DNA from: Peribacillus sp. ACCC06369
GTDB taxonomy: Bacteria > Bacillota > Bacilli > Bacillales > DSM-1321
Direction of reading: 5' to 3'
Assembly: GCF_030348945.1 (NCBI RefSeq)
Contig: NZ_JAUCEN010000002.1
Coordinates: 1,364,001-1,428,000 of the forward strand
Length of the DNA: 64,000 nucleotides
In this document: piece by piece, positions 26,749 through 35,636 of the stretch
How positions within the stretch are numbered: position 1 is the first letter of the stretch
How the letters are laid out: each line of letters opens with the position of its first letter
Made by a program: the position numbers and the translations under genes
Notes under the pieces: model-generated
The model's input: the letters and a program-made list of their open reading frames with translations, nothing else
The model's database searches: none
Told to the model about the DNA's origin: nothing

Positions 26749-27551
26749 ATTAATTCACTCCGTTCTTTTTTTGAAAATGAATGAAAATGATGGACAGGTC
26801 CATGACCCTTACCGATTGAAAAGCTATTACGAATGGCTTCAGAAATATAGGTCTTGGCCTGTTCGATCGACTCCAGCAATGTCAGTCCATTTGCCAGGTT
26901 GGATGTAATGGCGGATGACAGGGTACAGCCTGTACCATGTGTGTTTTTTGTATGAATGCGTTCTCCCTTTATCCAGTGGAAGTCAGTCCCATCATAAAAG
27001 AGATCATTTGGATTTCCCGCTGCATGGCCCCCTTTAAGTAAAACGGCTTTAGGGCCCAGTTCTTGTATGGATATGCATGCCCTGTAAAAATCTTGTTTCG
27101 TTCGAATCGACAAGCCAGTAAGAACTTCCGCTTCTGGTACATTTGGGGTTGCAAGTGTTGCAAGCGGAAGCAATTCCGTTTTTAAGGCAGAGACGGCTTT
27201 TTCGTCCAGCAAATGGTGGCCGCTTTTGGAAATCATGACAGGATCAAGGATAACGATGTCAGGTAAGAATGTTTTAAGGGACGCAGCAACTGTTTCCACT
27301 ATTTCTTTAGATCCAAGCATACCTATTTTTACTGCATTGACACGAATATCTTCAAAGATGGCTGCAATTTGATCAGAAATGATAGCTGTATCGATGGCCT
27401 GAATTGAACGCACTTCCATTGTATTTTGTGCGGTTACGGCTGTGATTGCTGACATTCCAAAGACCCCATGTGCAGAAAATGTTTTTAAATCCGCTTGTAT
27501 TCCAGCACCGCCCCCTGAATCAGAGCCTGCGATGGTTAATGCTGTTTTCAT
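26745..27551 (-). CDS. thiD: HMP/HMP-P kinase ThiD
   Basis: 268 residues. Phosphorylates hydroxymethylpyrimidine and its phosphate. Motifs: [20 protein letters not shown] near 6, [13 protein letters not shown] near 33, [16 protein letters not shown] near 103 and [17 protein letters not shown] near 205 with the catalytic Cys. GAAGGGG lies 7 bases before the ATG; the start overlaps the thiW end by 32 bases. Pyridoxal-kinase activity occurs in this family but the operon fixes the thiamine role. Confidence 0.95.
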   Translation of the reverse strand: MKTALTIAGSDSGGGAGIQADLKTFSAHGVFGMSAITAVTAQNTMEVRSIQAIDTAIISDQIAAIFEDIRVNAVKIGMLGSKEIVETVAASLKTFLPDIVILDPVMISKSGHHLLDEKAVSALKTELLPLATLATPNVPEAEVLTGLSIRTKQDFYRACISIQELGPKAVLLKGGHAAGNPNDLFYDGTDFHWIKGERIHTKNTHGTGCTLSSAITSNLANGLTLLESIEQAKTYISEAIRNSFSIGKGHGPVHHFHSFSKKERSELI

Positions 27552-28047
27552 AAAAAAACCCCTTCATATAATTATTTTTTAGAAGTATTTTAAGTAATAT
27601 GAAAGCTAAAATCGCACCTGCGAATGAACTAAGCATAAAAGCTGGTAAAAAACCAAAAAGAGCAGCTTTTTCTCCCAATAGGAGGATTGCAAGTGGATAA
27701 CAGGCTAGGGAACCGAAAATGCCGGTCCCGATCACTTCCCCTAAACAAGCGAATTTTAAGCTTTGTGTTTTTCGATATACGACGGCAGCCAAAAGTGCAC
27801 CGATCATGCTGCCAGGAAAGGCGAAAATTGAACCGGTACCAGACATGTTTCTAATGATGGAAACTAAAAAAGCTTGTGTTACCGCATAAGCAGGTCCCAA
27901 TAATACGGCTGTCAGGACATTTGCCAGATGTTGAATAGGAAAGACTTTCGCAAATCCGGCAGGGATGAAAATAAATGAACTGGTTAAAGTCGTTATAGCC
28001 GTAATCATGGCGGTCAATGTCAATTTCTTGATTGGATTCATCATCAT
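27520..28047 (-). CDS. thiW: ThiW, thiazole-specific ECF transporter S component
   Basis: 175 residues, about five membrane segments. Small integral membrane substrate-binding subunit that works with the shared EcfAT module, which is not encoded here. [21 protein letters not shown], split as [10 protein letters not shown] and [11 protein letters not shown] near 27, and [19 protein letters not shown] near 70 fit the ThiW family. It lies 9 bases after tenA and overlaps thiD, which phosphorylates pyrimidine; thiM handles the thiazole. Weak ribosome site GTAGGTCG suggests coupling to tenA. Confidence 0.85.
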   Translation of the reverse strand: MMMNPIKKLTLTAMITAITTLTSSFIFIPAGFAKVFPIQHLANVLTAVLLGPAYAVTQAFLVSIIRNMSGTGSIFAFPGSMIGALLAAVVYRKTQSLKFACLGEVIGTGIFGSLACYPLAILLLGEKAALFGFLPAFMLSSFAGAILAFILLKILLKNNYMKGFFYENSINHRRL

Positions 28048-28056
28048 ATCAACGAC

Positions 28057-28746
28057 CTACAGTGGCCAATCCTGCTCATTTTGAACCATATCCCAGAATA
28101 AATATTCATATCGGGAAGTCACCAAAAAGTGCTTTTCTAATCTAAGAAGTTCCTTTTCGGGCATGCCTTCTGTTAATTCTTCCAACAAAGCAATCAGCCA
28201 CTTGTGTGCTTCACCGAATTCAGGAGATGAATATGACCTTATCCAATCAGAGTAGCGATTGTTTTCCAATGCATCACCATTTTGTTCTTTCAATAGCAAA
28301 CCAATCTCATAATAATCCCAAGCACATGGCAGGAGACAGGCTATCAGGTCTGCCAAAGTGCCATGCTGAGCTGCATTTAGCATGTAACCCGTATAGGCTA
28401 GAGTGGTTGGTGTGGGTTCTGTATCTTCCAATTCCTTGGAGCTGATTCCGAATTCCGCAGCATAATGCCGATGGATATCCATTTCAACTTGAAGGGTTTC
28501 ATTTAAAATACTCGCAAACTTTGCCATGGTTTCGATATTATGAGCTTTGATGACACCTAAAGCAAAGAGCTTGGAATAATCCATGAGATAGATATAGTCC
28601 TGCTTCAGGTAATAGGCAAATTTCTTTTCAGGAAGTGTGCCGTTTCCAATTGCCTGGACAAAGGGATGTGAATGGTTCCTTTTCCAAATCTCTTTTGCCC
28701 GTCCATGAAGTCTATCACTGAATGTTTCTAATTTAGTATTCTCCAT
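28057..28746 (-). CDS. tenA: Aminopyrimidine aminohydrolase / thiaminase II TenA
   Basis: 229 residues, all-helical. Recovers HMP from degraded thiamine by releasing ammonia from aminomethyl-pyrimidine. Visible features: FVQAIGNGTLPEKKFAYYLKQD near 25 (given as two halves FVQAIGNGTLPE and KKFAYYLKQD), the Cys-containing IACLLPCAWDYYEIG near 132 and a C-terminal EYLFWDMV segment. First gene of the thiamine salvage operon; AAGGAGG ribosome site. A TPP riboswitch with terminator lies 40-200 bases upstream. Confidence 0.93.
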   Translation of the reverse strand: MENTKLETFSDRLHGRAKEIWKRNHSHPFVQAIGNGTLPEKKFAYYLKQDYIYLMDYSKLFALGVIKAHNIETMAKFASILNETLQVEMDIHRHYAAEFGISSKELEDTEPTPTTLAYTGYMLNAAQHGTLADLIACLLPCAWDYYEIGLLLKEQNGDALENNRYSDWIRSYSSPEFGEAHKWLIALLEELTEGMPEKELLRLEKHFLVTSRYEYLFWDMVQNEQDWPL

Positions 28747-28788
28747 TGTTCATCCTCCTTAAAATGGATCCCCCTGTATACACCCAAT

Positions 28789-28820
28789 AAAAAAAACCCG
28801 CTCCTGAATACGGAACGGGG
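28789..28820 (-). terminator. Riboswitch-controlled terminator before tenA
   Basis: On the minus strand CCCGTTCC-GTATTCA-GGAGCGGG then eight T. It sits directly after the TPP aptamer and 43 bases before the tenA start. Confidence 0.85.
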
Positions 28821-28847
28821 TAGATGGATAAAGTCTGTAAATGGACG

Positions 28848-28946
28848 ATATCATCCACTTCCCTCCGCCGGTATGAGCCGGTTCAGGTTCAAAGGGTCCG
28901 GAACTAATTCCATCTCAGTCTTAAAAAAGACTCCCCTAGTGGTGCG
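28848..28946 (-). promoter_or_regulatory. TPP riboswitch (THI element)
   Basis: On the minus strand the conserved THI-box pieces appear in order: CACTAGGGGAGTC, GACTGAGATG, GGACCCTTTGAACCTGA and GGCGGAGGGAAGTGG. Thiamine diphosphate binding should favour the terminator at 28789-28820 and shut the tenA-thiE operon. Confidence 0.95.
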
Positions 28947-29051
28947 AATTGTATGTAATTACTGACATCATATCAGAAAGACAAGAAAATGCAACCCGTA
29001 TTTGAAAGAGGTAATCCTTTATGCCACGGGAAAAAAGGGAGATCCAGGTAA

Positions 29052-29080
29052 TTGACATTTGATGATTATTGAGATAAAAT
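29052..29080 (+). promoter_or_regulatory. SigA promoter of the SAM-I riboswitch
   Basis: TTGACA (29052-29057), 17-base spacer, TAAAAT (29075-29080); start near 29087, 20 bases before the aptamer. Confidence 0.75.
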
Positions 29081-29107
29081 CATGTCTACATCAATTATAT
29101 ATTGAAT

Positions 29108-29212
29108 TCTTATCCAGAGAGGTGGAGGGACTTGGCCCAAAGAAACCTCGGCAGCAGACCCATTTTGGGAACTGTGCTAAATCCAACAAGCATATGCTTG
29201 GAAGATAAGAAG
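29108..29212 (+). promoter_or_regulatory. SAM-I riboswitch (S-box)
   Basis: CTTATCCAGAGAGGTGGAGGGA, split as CTTATCCAGAG and AGGTGGAGGGA, then GAAACCTCGGCAGCAGACC, GTGCTAAATCC and GATAAG closing P1. All S-box consensus blocks are present in order. A terminator follows at 29231, but no sulfur or methionine gene lies downstream. Confidence 0.95.
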
Positions 29213-29230
29213 AGCCGTACGGACACTGTC

Positions 29231-29265
29231 AGCCTCTTCTTGAATTAGAAGAGGCTTTTATTTTT
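29231..29265 (+). terminator. Terminator of the SAM-I riboswitch
   Basis: AGCCTCTTCT-TGAATT-AGAAGAGGCT followed by TTTATTTTT. Confidence 0.9.
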
Positions 29266-29280
29266 GCGGAATAACGTTTA

Positions 29281-29308
29281 GTGACATAATAAAAAAGGTA
29301 TATATAAT
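29281..29308 (+). promoter_or_regulatory. Probable promoter of the FbpA-like gene
   Basis: GTGACA (29281-29286), 16-base spacer, TATAAT (29303-29308). This gives the gene at 29389 its own start downstream of the SAM-I terminator. No Fur box is obvious. Confidence 0.55.
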
Positions 29309-29388
29309 TTGGTGAAAATCAAACCAGTTAATACAGTTTAGCTCAACTAGAAGCAGGCTCTATGATGACTAGGAAAGGAGCCATTTAC

Positions 29389-29577
29389 ATGGCGGAATTA
29401 TTTAAGAGGATTGAACAGAGGAAGGCAAAGCTTATTGAAGAGTTATTGGCCAATGGAGTATACAAAACCTCTGATGAAAGGCACCTTTATGATGCCCCGT
29501 TAAAAGTACTTGAAGATGAATATAAGATTGTTATAAATAGACCTAATAACGAGTCTCCTTCGGAATGGATGACATAG
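29389..29577 (+). CDS. Fur-regulated basic protein A (FbpA)-like small protein
   Basis: 62 residues. The segment EQRKAKLIEELLANGVYKTSDERHLYD (given as EQRKAKLIEELLANGVYK and TSDERHLYD) followed by LKVLEDEY matches the FbpA family. B. subtilis FbpA is Fur-controlled and thought to help the iron-sparing response. ATG 29389 is fixed by AAAGGAG; the frame opens 9 codons earlier over that site. It has its own promoter-like sequence and terminator. Confidence 0.7.
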   Translation: MAELFKRIEQRKAKLIEELLANGVYKTSDERHLYDAPLKVLEDEYKIVINRPNNESPSEWMT

Positions 29578-29623
29578 TAAGCGATAGACTATATTTTGGG
29601 TTCTTGGGATAGGGATATGAAGT

Positions 29624-29665
29624 AAGCATTCGCAATGTATCACACTTGTGGATGCTTTTTTTATT
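29624..29665 (+). terminator. Intrinsic terminator after the FbpA-like gene
   Basis: AAGCATTCGCAA / TTGTGGATGCTT stem with U-G pairs, then TTTTTTTATTT. Confidence 0.8.
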
Positions 29666-29837
29666 TAAGTTTATATAGTGGATGTCACAAAATATACATA
29701 ATTAGAGACTAAAATAGGCTTTTTGTCACATTTAACCTATGAAATAACACATTTAATTTCTGTAAAATGGTTGATTTTAACTACGAGTTTCATTATGATG
29801 AAAGTGTAAAAATATTGAAATATTGGGAGGTGTTTAT

Positions 29838-30032
29838 ATGATTTGCCGGAAGGTAACTATAGAAAAAGTAGAAGAAAAGAGAGAGGAAATGATCAAATTG
29901 GCAGCAATTTATGGTTTTACAAGTCTTCTAACTGTTCAAGCAAGTCAAGAATTGGATGCGCTGTTAAATGCGTTGACAAATAAAAGAGAATCTGAATATT
30001 TTTCCCTCCAGAAAGTATATAGGTATTTTTAA
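29838..30032 (+). CDS. Spo0E-like aspartyl-phosphate phosphatase
   Basis: 64 residues forming a predicted helical hairpin. VEEKREEMIKLAAIYG and the signature SQELD at about 42-46 are diagnostic of the Spo0E family, which dephosphorylates Spo0A~P and delays sporulation. ATG 29838 is fixed by GGGAGGTG; the upstream GTG overlaps that site. Single gene. Which relay protein it acts on cannot be told from sequence. Confidence 0.88.
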   Translation: MICRKVTIEKVEEKREEMIKLAAIYGFTSLLTVQASQELDALLNALTNKRESEYFSLQKVYRYF

Positions 30033-30063
30033 ATTCACCATTTCGTCCTCTTTTAATCAGAGA

Positions 30064-30093
30064 AAAAAGCTACTACACAAGGCAATAGCTTTT
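30064..30093. terminator. Hairpin between convergent Spo0E-like and GNAT genes
   Basis: AAAAGCTA and TAGCTTTT around a 13-base loop, with A and T flanks. Confidence 0.6.
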
Positions 30094-30105
30094 AAATAAA
30101 TATAT

Positions 30106-30612
30106 TTAAATATCGACACGTTTACCAAGAATGATCAAATCCCGTTCAATGCCATCCAGCTCGGCAACTTGAGGTAAATGTGCCCATTTTTCAAACCCGA
30201 ATTTGGAAAAGAGCTTCAGGCTTGGGGCATTGTGGGCAAAAATGAAACCTAATAGAGTCTTCACCCCTAATTTTGGGCTCACTTCAATTGCCTTTTGAAT
30301 CGAAATTTGTCCGATTCCTTTTCCCCGGAAATAATCATCAATATAAATGCTGATTTCAGCCGTGGAATTATAGGCCGGCCTCCCATAGAACGATTGAAAG
30401 CTCATCCATCCAGCAGTTTCCCCTTCTATAGTAATGATAAATAGCGGTCGACTTTCTGAATCATGTTCCTCAAACCATTTAACCCTCGATTGTACGGATA
30501 TAGGTTCCGTATCTGCCGTGACCATTCTTGAAGCAATTGTCGAATTATATATTTCAACGATCCTGGGTAAGTCCGATAGTTCTGCCTCTCTAAACTCTAT
30601 GTGCTCTTCCAT
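30106..30612 (-). CDS. GNAT N-acetyltransferase, phosphinothricin-acetyltransferase type
   Basis: 168 residues. Transfers acetyl from acetyl-CoA to an amine. The core [21 protein letters not shown] near 90 contains the acetyl-CoA loop R-G-K-G-I-G, and [18 protein letters not shown] near 127 is the fourth motif. [18 protein letters not shown] near 20 is typical of the Pat/MnaT branch, which acetylates phosphinothricin-like or methionine-derivative substrates. TAGGAG ribosome site. Substrate in this strain unknown. Confidence 0.87.
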   Translation of the reverse strand: MEEHIEFREAELSDLPRIVEIYNSTIASRMVTADTEPISVQSRVKWFEEHDSESRPLFIITIEGETAGWMSFQSFYGRPAYNSTAEISIYIDDYFRGKGIGQISIQKAIEVSPKLGVKTLLGFIFAHNAPSLKLFSKFGFEKWAHLPQVAELDGIERDLIILGKRVDI

Positions 30613-30827
30613 GATTTAAACTCCTATCTATTTTCTATCTCCAGAATAAAGGGTATCGCCGCTTTTTTATTAAGGGACGGTGAATGAAACCCAATCCATT
30701 GAAAGTTTTATACTATCATACACTCTTTGCTCTTTATCTGACAATTCATTTTATATGTTAGGACTACAGATTTTTGGGTATTTAAAAGATTAAATACTTC
30801 ATAGTAAATAGACAAAAGGAGAAGCAA

Positions 30828-31529
30828 ATGAAAAAAATAGCAGGTTTATTAATTATTGTACTAATAATTTGTTTCGCTGCATATAAGTTTCAAGCCTCGG
30901 AAGCGAAAGATGTACAAAGGGTGATGGCTTTTGGAGATTCGTTAACCTATGGAAAAGGGGATAAGGACGGGGAAGGATATGTAGACGGTCTGGAGGATGA
31001 ATTGAATAATCCGGAATCGGAACAAAAAGTGAGTTTTTGGAATTACGGTATAAAAGGTCAGGAAACGGATGGGGTAATGAAGCAGCTTGACGATTACCGC
31101 ATTAAAACGAAACTTGATAAAGCCGATACTTTCATCGTTTATATTGGAACGAATGACTTGATCAATAGTAACGGCGGGAACTTGGAGAAAATAAGTGACC
31201 GAAAAATCGATGATGGTAAACGGGAGTATATCAACCATCTGGATAAGATTATATCAACACTGATAAAGGCAAACGATAAAGCGGATATACTGGTAGTAGG
31301 GCTATATAACCCAATTAAAGACAATGAAAAACTTGAAAAACACATTCTAGATTATAACCAAGCAATAAAGGGAATAGCGGAAAAGGATGATAGGATGGTA
31401 TTCATTCCTACAAATGATCTTTTTGAAAATAAAAAGAAAACAGAGTATTTCAGTGATAAGATACATCCGAATGAAAAAGGGTATCAACTCATTACGAATC
31501 GGGTTCTGGAAAGTTATGATTTCAAATGA
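30828..31529 (+). CDS. Exported SGNH/GDSL hydrolase
   Basis: 233 residues with a signal or anchor segment at 1-22. SGNH blocks: FGDSLTYGKGD near 36 (Ser), GIKGQE near 75 (Gly), YIGTNDLIN near 105 (Asn) and DKIHPNEKGYQ near 213 (Asp-x-x-His). Family members are esterases, lipases or lysophospholipases; substrate unknown. Start after AAAAGGAGAAGCAA. Single gene. Confidence 0.88.
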   Translation: MKKIAGLLIIVLIICFAAYKFQASEAKDVQRVMAFGDSLTYGKGDKDGEGYVDGLEDELNNPESEQKVSFWNYGIKGQETDGVMKQLDDYRIKTKLDKADTFIVYIGTNDLINSNGGNLEKISDRKIDDGKREYINHLDKIISTLIKANDKADILVVGLYNPIKDNEKLEKHILDYNQAIKGIAEKDDRMVFIPTNDLFENKKKTEYFSDKIHPNEKGYQLITNRVLESYDFK

Positions 31530-31859
31530 AAGCAAAAATGCATAAGTCGCTAGGAATTTGATATGGCCTTTAGTTGGGAAGAGAACTGCAAAGATCTGGG
31601 GTGCTTGTATCTGCTTTTGTGGCTGAATGGAGTATCCTCCAATGATGGCGATCACTCCTATTTAGAATACCCTTGATGAATTTTGATAGTCCTTTATATT
31701 AGGTGAATTTTACCTTTATGACTATCATAGAGCTGTTCAAAAAATAGACAACTTTTAATTGGTTCGTTTCTGTCAAAAAGTATTATTATTTTACACATTC
31801 ATATAGGTCATGGAATAATTATAGGAGATTAGCCAGGCTTATAAGAGGAGATGCTAAGG
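31530..31859. other. Spacer with a long hairpin
   Basis: No supported gene. TGATAGTC (31684-31691) pairs with GACTATCA (31720-31727), enclosing AGGT/ACCT. A minus-strand open frame at 31347-31655 overlaps the SGNH gene and lacks a ribosome site; part of it outside the SGNH gene has coding-like codons and may be a relic. Confidence 0.4.
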
Positions 31860-32342
31860 ATGAATGATAATGAAAAAATCAGGGAAGAACTTTTAAATGC
31901 GGTCAACGGACTATCGGATGAACAGCTGAACGCGCATCCTGAAGCAGGACGATGGAGCATCATTCAGGTGTTGGATCATTTATATTTAATGGAACGGGCC
32001 ATAACAAAGAGTATTGCCGATAAATTGAAAAGCGACGATAGCACTCCGGCTGTTAATAAACCGATCGAGCTTACATTAAATCGTGAAGTGAAGGTTCAGG
32101 CCCCGCCATTTGTCATTCCGTCAGAATCATTTCAAACTTTGAATGAGGTTAAGGATAAGTTGTCCGAATCTCGCAAAGCTTTTATAAGAGTCGTTGATCA
32201 TGCAAAAGAAAATGATCTGGAACAAAAGTCTTTTCCCCACCCTTTGTTTAAAGAATTAAGCTTGAAGCAATGGGTCCCGTTCGTGGGACTCCATGAAAAA
32301 CGGCATTTAATGCAAATAGAAGAATTGAAATCAAAGTTATAA
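31860..32342 (+). CDS. DinB/YfiT family putative metal-dependent protein
   Basis: 160 residues, four-helix DinB fold. The metal His residues are in QVLDHLYLME near 42 and in GLHEKRHLMQIEEL near the C-terminus. RWSIIQVLDHL is typical of the family, whose better-known members are thiol transferases (BstA, using bacillithiol) or metal hydrolases. ATG 31860 follows AAGAGGAG by 9 bases; the ATG at 31851 abuts the site. Function unassigned. Confidence 0.82.
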   Translation: MNDNEKIREELLNAVNGLSDEQLNAHPEAGRWSIIQVLDHLYLMERAITKSIADKLKSDDSTPAVNKPIELTLNREVKVQAPPFVIPSESFQTLNEVKDKLSESRKAFIRVVDHAKENDLEQKSFPHPLFKELSLKQWVPFVGLHEKRHLMQIEELKSKL

Positions 32343-32348
32343 TAGAAG

Positions 32349-32380
32349 AAAAAAACTCATCCGTCTTTGGTTGAGTTTTT
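32349..32380 (+). terminator. Intrinsic terminator after the DinB gene
   Basis: AAAAACTCA-TCCGTCTTTGG-TTGAGTTTTT. Confidence 0.8.
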
Positions 32381-32417
32381 GACATTCAGACAGTTATAGT
32401 AAAGGAAGGGTTTTTCA

Positions 32418-32957
32418 GTGAAAGCCACTTGGGTAAGGACATGTCTGATATTGGGCTTTTTCGGATTGTTGTTGGGGCTCTTGTTCAAGTATATGCTTCC
32501 GCCTGATTTAGATGAAATCAAACTGACAGACGAGCTGAATCCGATCGTCGCCGACAAAAAAGACGAGCTCATTCAATTGGCCAATGACAAAGGCATCCCG
32601 GTAATCATTACGGCAGGGTTCCGTTCTTTAGCCGAGCAAAATGAACTCTATGAAAAAGGCCGTTTAAGCACGGGGAACATCGTAACGAATGCAAAAGGTG
32701 GGGAGTCTCTTCATAATTTCGGTTTGGCGATAGATTTTGCCCTCCTAAACAAACAAGGTGAGGCCATTTGGGATATGGGTTATGACGGCAACGATAATGG
32801 AAAGTCGGATTGGATGGAAGTCGTAACCATCGCTAAAGGGTTAGGTTTTGATTGGGGCGGGGATTGGACAGGGTTTAAGGATTATCCTCATTTACAAATG
32901 ACATTTGGTTTGAGCCTGCGTGAGCTGCAACAAGGCAAGCAGCCAAAAGGGCAGTGA
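32418..32957 (+). CDS. cwlK: Peptidoglycan L,D-endopeptidase CwlK (M15 family)
   Basis: 179 residues: membrane segment at 10-28, then an M15 peptidase domain. Zinc ligands are seen in GGESLHNFGLAIDFAL near 95-110 (His, Asp) and DYPHLQM near 162 (His). CwlK of B. subtilis cuts L-Ala-D-Glu bonds in cell-wall peptides; length and GFDWGGDWTGFKDYPHL near 150 fit well. GTG start after AAAGGAAGGGTTTTTCA. The VanY D,D-carboxypeptidases are the nearest alternative. Confidence 0.88.
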   Translation: MKATWVRTCLILGFFGLLLGLLFKYMLPPDLDEIKLTDELNPIVADKKDELIQLANDKGIPVIITAGFRSLAEQNELYEKGRLSTGNIVTNAKGGESLHNFGLAIDFALLNKQGEAIWDMGYDGNDNGKSDWMEVVTIAKGLGFDWGGDWTGFKDYPHLQMTFGLSLRELQQGKQPKGQ

Positions 32958-33087
32958 GAGTGGGGCGCTTTATTTTAACCGAATAATTTTGACTAAAAGC
33001 AGGAAAATAAGCATGTGAATTGATTTACAGGTAATAATTCGATAAAGTGGACTAGTGAGAAATCAGACATAAAGGAGTGCAGTCACC

Positions 33088-33630
33088 ATGGAAGAAATAA
33101 AACATTGCCGGGATTCTTTGGTCATAAAAACAAGCCTTGTCCTCCCGCCGGATACAAATAACATTGGTACGATGTTCGGAGGCAAATTAATGGCATACAT
33201 TGATGATGTAGCGGCTATATCCGCCATGCGTCATGCTCGAAGCAACGTCGTTACGGCATCAACCGATTCTGTCGATTTCCTGCACCCTATTCACGAAGGA
33301 AATGCAGTTTGCCTGGAAAGCTTCGTGACCTATACGGGCAGAACATCAATGGAAATCATCGTAAAGGTGATTGCAGAGGATTTAGTTACAGGAGATCGGA
33401 ATTTATGCGTCATTTCATTTTTGACCTTTGTTGCCATTAATGAAGAAGGTAAACCAATACCGGTTCCGCGTTTGGTTCCTGAAACAGAGATGGAAATGAA
33501 TTTAAATGAATCGGCAAAACAACGGGCCCAAATAAGGAAAAAAAGAAGAGAAGATACACAATTCATTGCAAGTACCTTCGGTGTGAAACTGCCATGGACT
33601 GATCAATCAAATCCAGGATTATATAAATAA
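33088..33630 (+). CDS. ykhA: Acyl-CoA thioesterase, YkhA type
   Basis: 180 residues, single hot-dog domain. Hydrolyses acyl-CoA. NNIGTMFGGKLMAYIDDVAAI near 25 (split NNIGTMFGGKL and MAYIDDVAAI) holds the catalytic Asn/Asp region, and STDSVDFLHPIHEGN near 64 is family-typical; the last 45 residues are charged. Ribosome site AAAGGAG. Single gene. Confidence 0.9.
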   Translation: MEEIKHCRDSLVIKTSLVLPPDTNNIGTMFGGKLMAYIDDVAAISAMRHARSNVVTASTDSVDFLHPIHEGNAVCLESFVTYTGRTSMEIIVKVIAEDLVTGDRNLCVISFLTFVAINEEGKPIPVPRLVPETEMEMNLNESAKQRAQIRKKRREDTQFIASTFGVKLPWTDQSNPGLYK

Positions 33631-34034
33631 GATACGAAAGCCTTAAGCAGTTCTTACTTATTAATGAAGCATTGAGACCAAATTCGTGATTTGGTCTTTT
33701 ATTCAATGGCATGGTTCTGAAAAATAGCATCCATTTTTGAATACATCCCTGAATTATCTTTTTACAGGAAATAACGGTGTATGGGCAAATACGTGAAAAG
33801 ACACTTGGACGCTTGAATAAGTCCAAGCGCCTCAGACTGTAGACAAATTCGATAATAATTGAGTTTGTAACATGTGATTTCCTCTCCAGGCACTTGCTTT
33901 CCCCGCAGGAGCCTCGAACATTCCGTTCCAACCAACTTTGTTTTAACAGAAAGATAGAACTCTTTTTGCCTACAGTCTTTTTTGTTTTAAAATAGAAGGA
34001 TTAAAACTCTAGGTCTTAAGGAGACTTAATAAAC

Positions 34035-34826
34035 ATGATTCTATTCAGCGAGATCAACTTGAAATGATTACTTTAGATCAACTGGTGCCATCGAATGTAT
34101 GACTTGGTGAATGATATGTATTCAGAGGTAGGACGCCCAAGTATTGATCCAGTTATGAGCCTTTTCCACCAGTTAAATTTATCAAGGAATAAACCAAGGT
34201 GATTAAAGAAAGTTCAACTGATCCTGAGAGTGGCCACTATGTGAAAGTTGAACGAACAAAACAGTTTGCCTATTCGTTCCATGCGGCAGCAAACCGCAAT
34301 GGATTTGTGTTGCAGGACGAGAGTAACATCCGGAAATATGCATGTTAGTCATATCTTAGAGCTTATTGAGAGAGTTGAAAACCAGAAGCTGTTGCCGCAG
34401 ATGCAGCTTACAAAACACCAGCCTTATCCTATACACGTCCTCGAACAAAAGAAGGGTTCTTCCATAAACATGACTATGTGTACGACAAACATTTTATTGT
34501 TATCTCTGCTCATCGGACGAGATTTTAAAGTACACAACAAGAGGGCTATTGTGAGTACAAATCATCCAATCCATTTGTGCGAATTGTTCATTTTTATCAG
34601 AGTGTACAGAAATTAAAGACCACTAGAAAGTGGTCACACGCCATATTTTGCAAGAATGGTAAGGAAAACATATTTATGCGAAACGTAAAGGCAAAAGAAA
34701 GGCACGTTATGCGTTGGACTACTTAAAGGGGGATTTAAAAATTGTCGGTGCAGGCGATGCTTACTTTGCCATGAGAATGTAAAGAAGATGGCCAACTGGA
34801 CTTGGCGAGGGTCAGAAATGTCCTGA
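34035..34826 (+). pseudogene. IS1182-family transposase pseudogene
   Basis: Pieces of the transposase appear in order across several frames: IQRDQLEMITLDQLVPSN at the start, NDMYSEVGRPSIDPV, then after a large internal deletion KQFAYSFHAAANRNGFV, SYTRPRTKEGFFHKHDYVYD, QEGYCEYKSSNPF, VKAKERHVMRWTT and KLSVQAMLTLP near the end. At least four frameshifts or stops and the missing middle make it non-functional. Confidence 0.8.
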
Positions 34827-34884
34827 ATAATGACCTAGGAGAGGTCACAATTCTCTATAACTGCTTCAAATCCAATAAAAAATC

Positions 34885-34924
34885 AAAAAAGGTTTTGGAA
34901 TGAGACCATTCCGAAACCTTTTTG
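34885..34924. terminator. Hairpin terminator just inside the IS right end
   Basis: AAAAAGGTTTTGGAATG-AGAC-CATTCCGAAACCTTTTT; it may end transcription from either side. Confidence 0.7.
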
Positions 34925-35000
34925 TTTACAAACTGAGACGCTCGGATCAGTCCAAGCGTCATTTCTTAAGATACCTTGTTGGTTTGATCATACGCGCTTT

Positions 35001-35636
35001 TTAGTCATCGCTTGCCAATATACCAAAGAAACGTAAGATGTTAATGAAAAGGTTAATGAAATCTAGATACAGATTCAAGGCCATTAGCGGTACTTCTTCC
35101 GCTGTAACCCCGTAATGCTTCATTCGATTGAAATCATATAAAATATAACCACTGAAAACTAAAATCCCAATAAATGAAAAGACCAGCATGGCTGTAGAAC
35201 TTAATGGAGAAAAAATGTTGAAAATGCTAATGGCCACTAAAGCAAGCAAGGCCGCAAATAACATTCCTCCCAAGAAAGAAAGGTCCCTTTTGGTGGTTGA
35301 AGCATAAATCGCCAGTCCTCCAAATACAACTGTCGTCGTCACACCGGCTAAGATCACCACATTTGCCCCTGCAGCGGCAAGGTAGTGTGCAATGATCGGA
35401 TAGGTCGTAATTCCTGAAATAAATGTGAAACTATACAAGAATGTGTAACCGATAGCTTTTTTCTTCCGCATGATGAAAGCTCCAATCAACATGGCAAACT
35501 CAAGTATCGCTAAGGGAATGAACAAGAATGGCGGAACAAAAGTGCCGAGAGCCATCCCTATAACGGAAACAGCAAGAGATAAAGCGAACGTCCGCATGAC
35601 GGATGGCAAATATGTTTGTACAGTTTGTGAATACAT
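35001..35636 (-). CDS. yetJ: Bax inhibitor-1 family protein YetJ (TMBIM)
   Basis: 211 residues, seven membrane segments. Homologue of B. subtilis YetJ, a pH-gated calcium leak channel. The two Asp residues of the pH sensor are visible in YILYDFNRMKHYG near 168 and LNLYLDFINLFINILRFFG near 190. The polar C-terminal DD ending is typical. GAGGTG ribosome site 7 bases upstream. Single gene. Confidence 0.92.
   Translation of the reverse strand: MYSQTVQTYLPSVMRTFALSLAVSVIGMALGTFVPPFLFIPLAILEFAMLIGAFIMRKKKAIGYTFLYSFTFISGITTYPIIAHYLAAAGANVVILAGVTTTVVFGGLAIYASTTKRDLSFLGGMLFAALLALVAISIFNIFSPLSSTAMLVFSFIGILVFSGYILYDFNRMKHYGVTAEEVPLMALNLYLDFINLFINILRFFGILASDD

Larger units (their letters stand above)
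33800..34960 (+). mobile_element. Decayed IS1182-family insertion sequence
   Basis: Imperfect terminal repeats face each other: on the left, minus-strand TTTGTCTACAGTCTGAGG (33847-33830) and on the right TTTGTTTACAAACTGAGA (34921-34938). Each continues into its own hairpin with CGCTYGGA arms (33803-33830 and 34937-34960). Between them lies a broken IS1182-type transposase. Length about 1.16 kb against about 1.7 kb for intact elements. Confidence 0.75.

Noticed and set aside
31347..31655. 102-aa minus-strand open frame
   Set aside because: Half of it is antisense to the SGNH hydrolase and it has no ribosome site; only the outer part might be a relic.
33563..33931. 122-aa minus-strand open frame
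   Set aside because: Covers the end of ykhA in antisense and the IS end hairpin; no ribosome site.
34248..34616. 122-aa plus-strand open frame as a gene
   Set aside because: It is a shifted reading of the broken IS1182 transposase.
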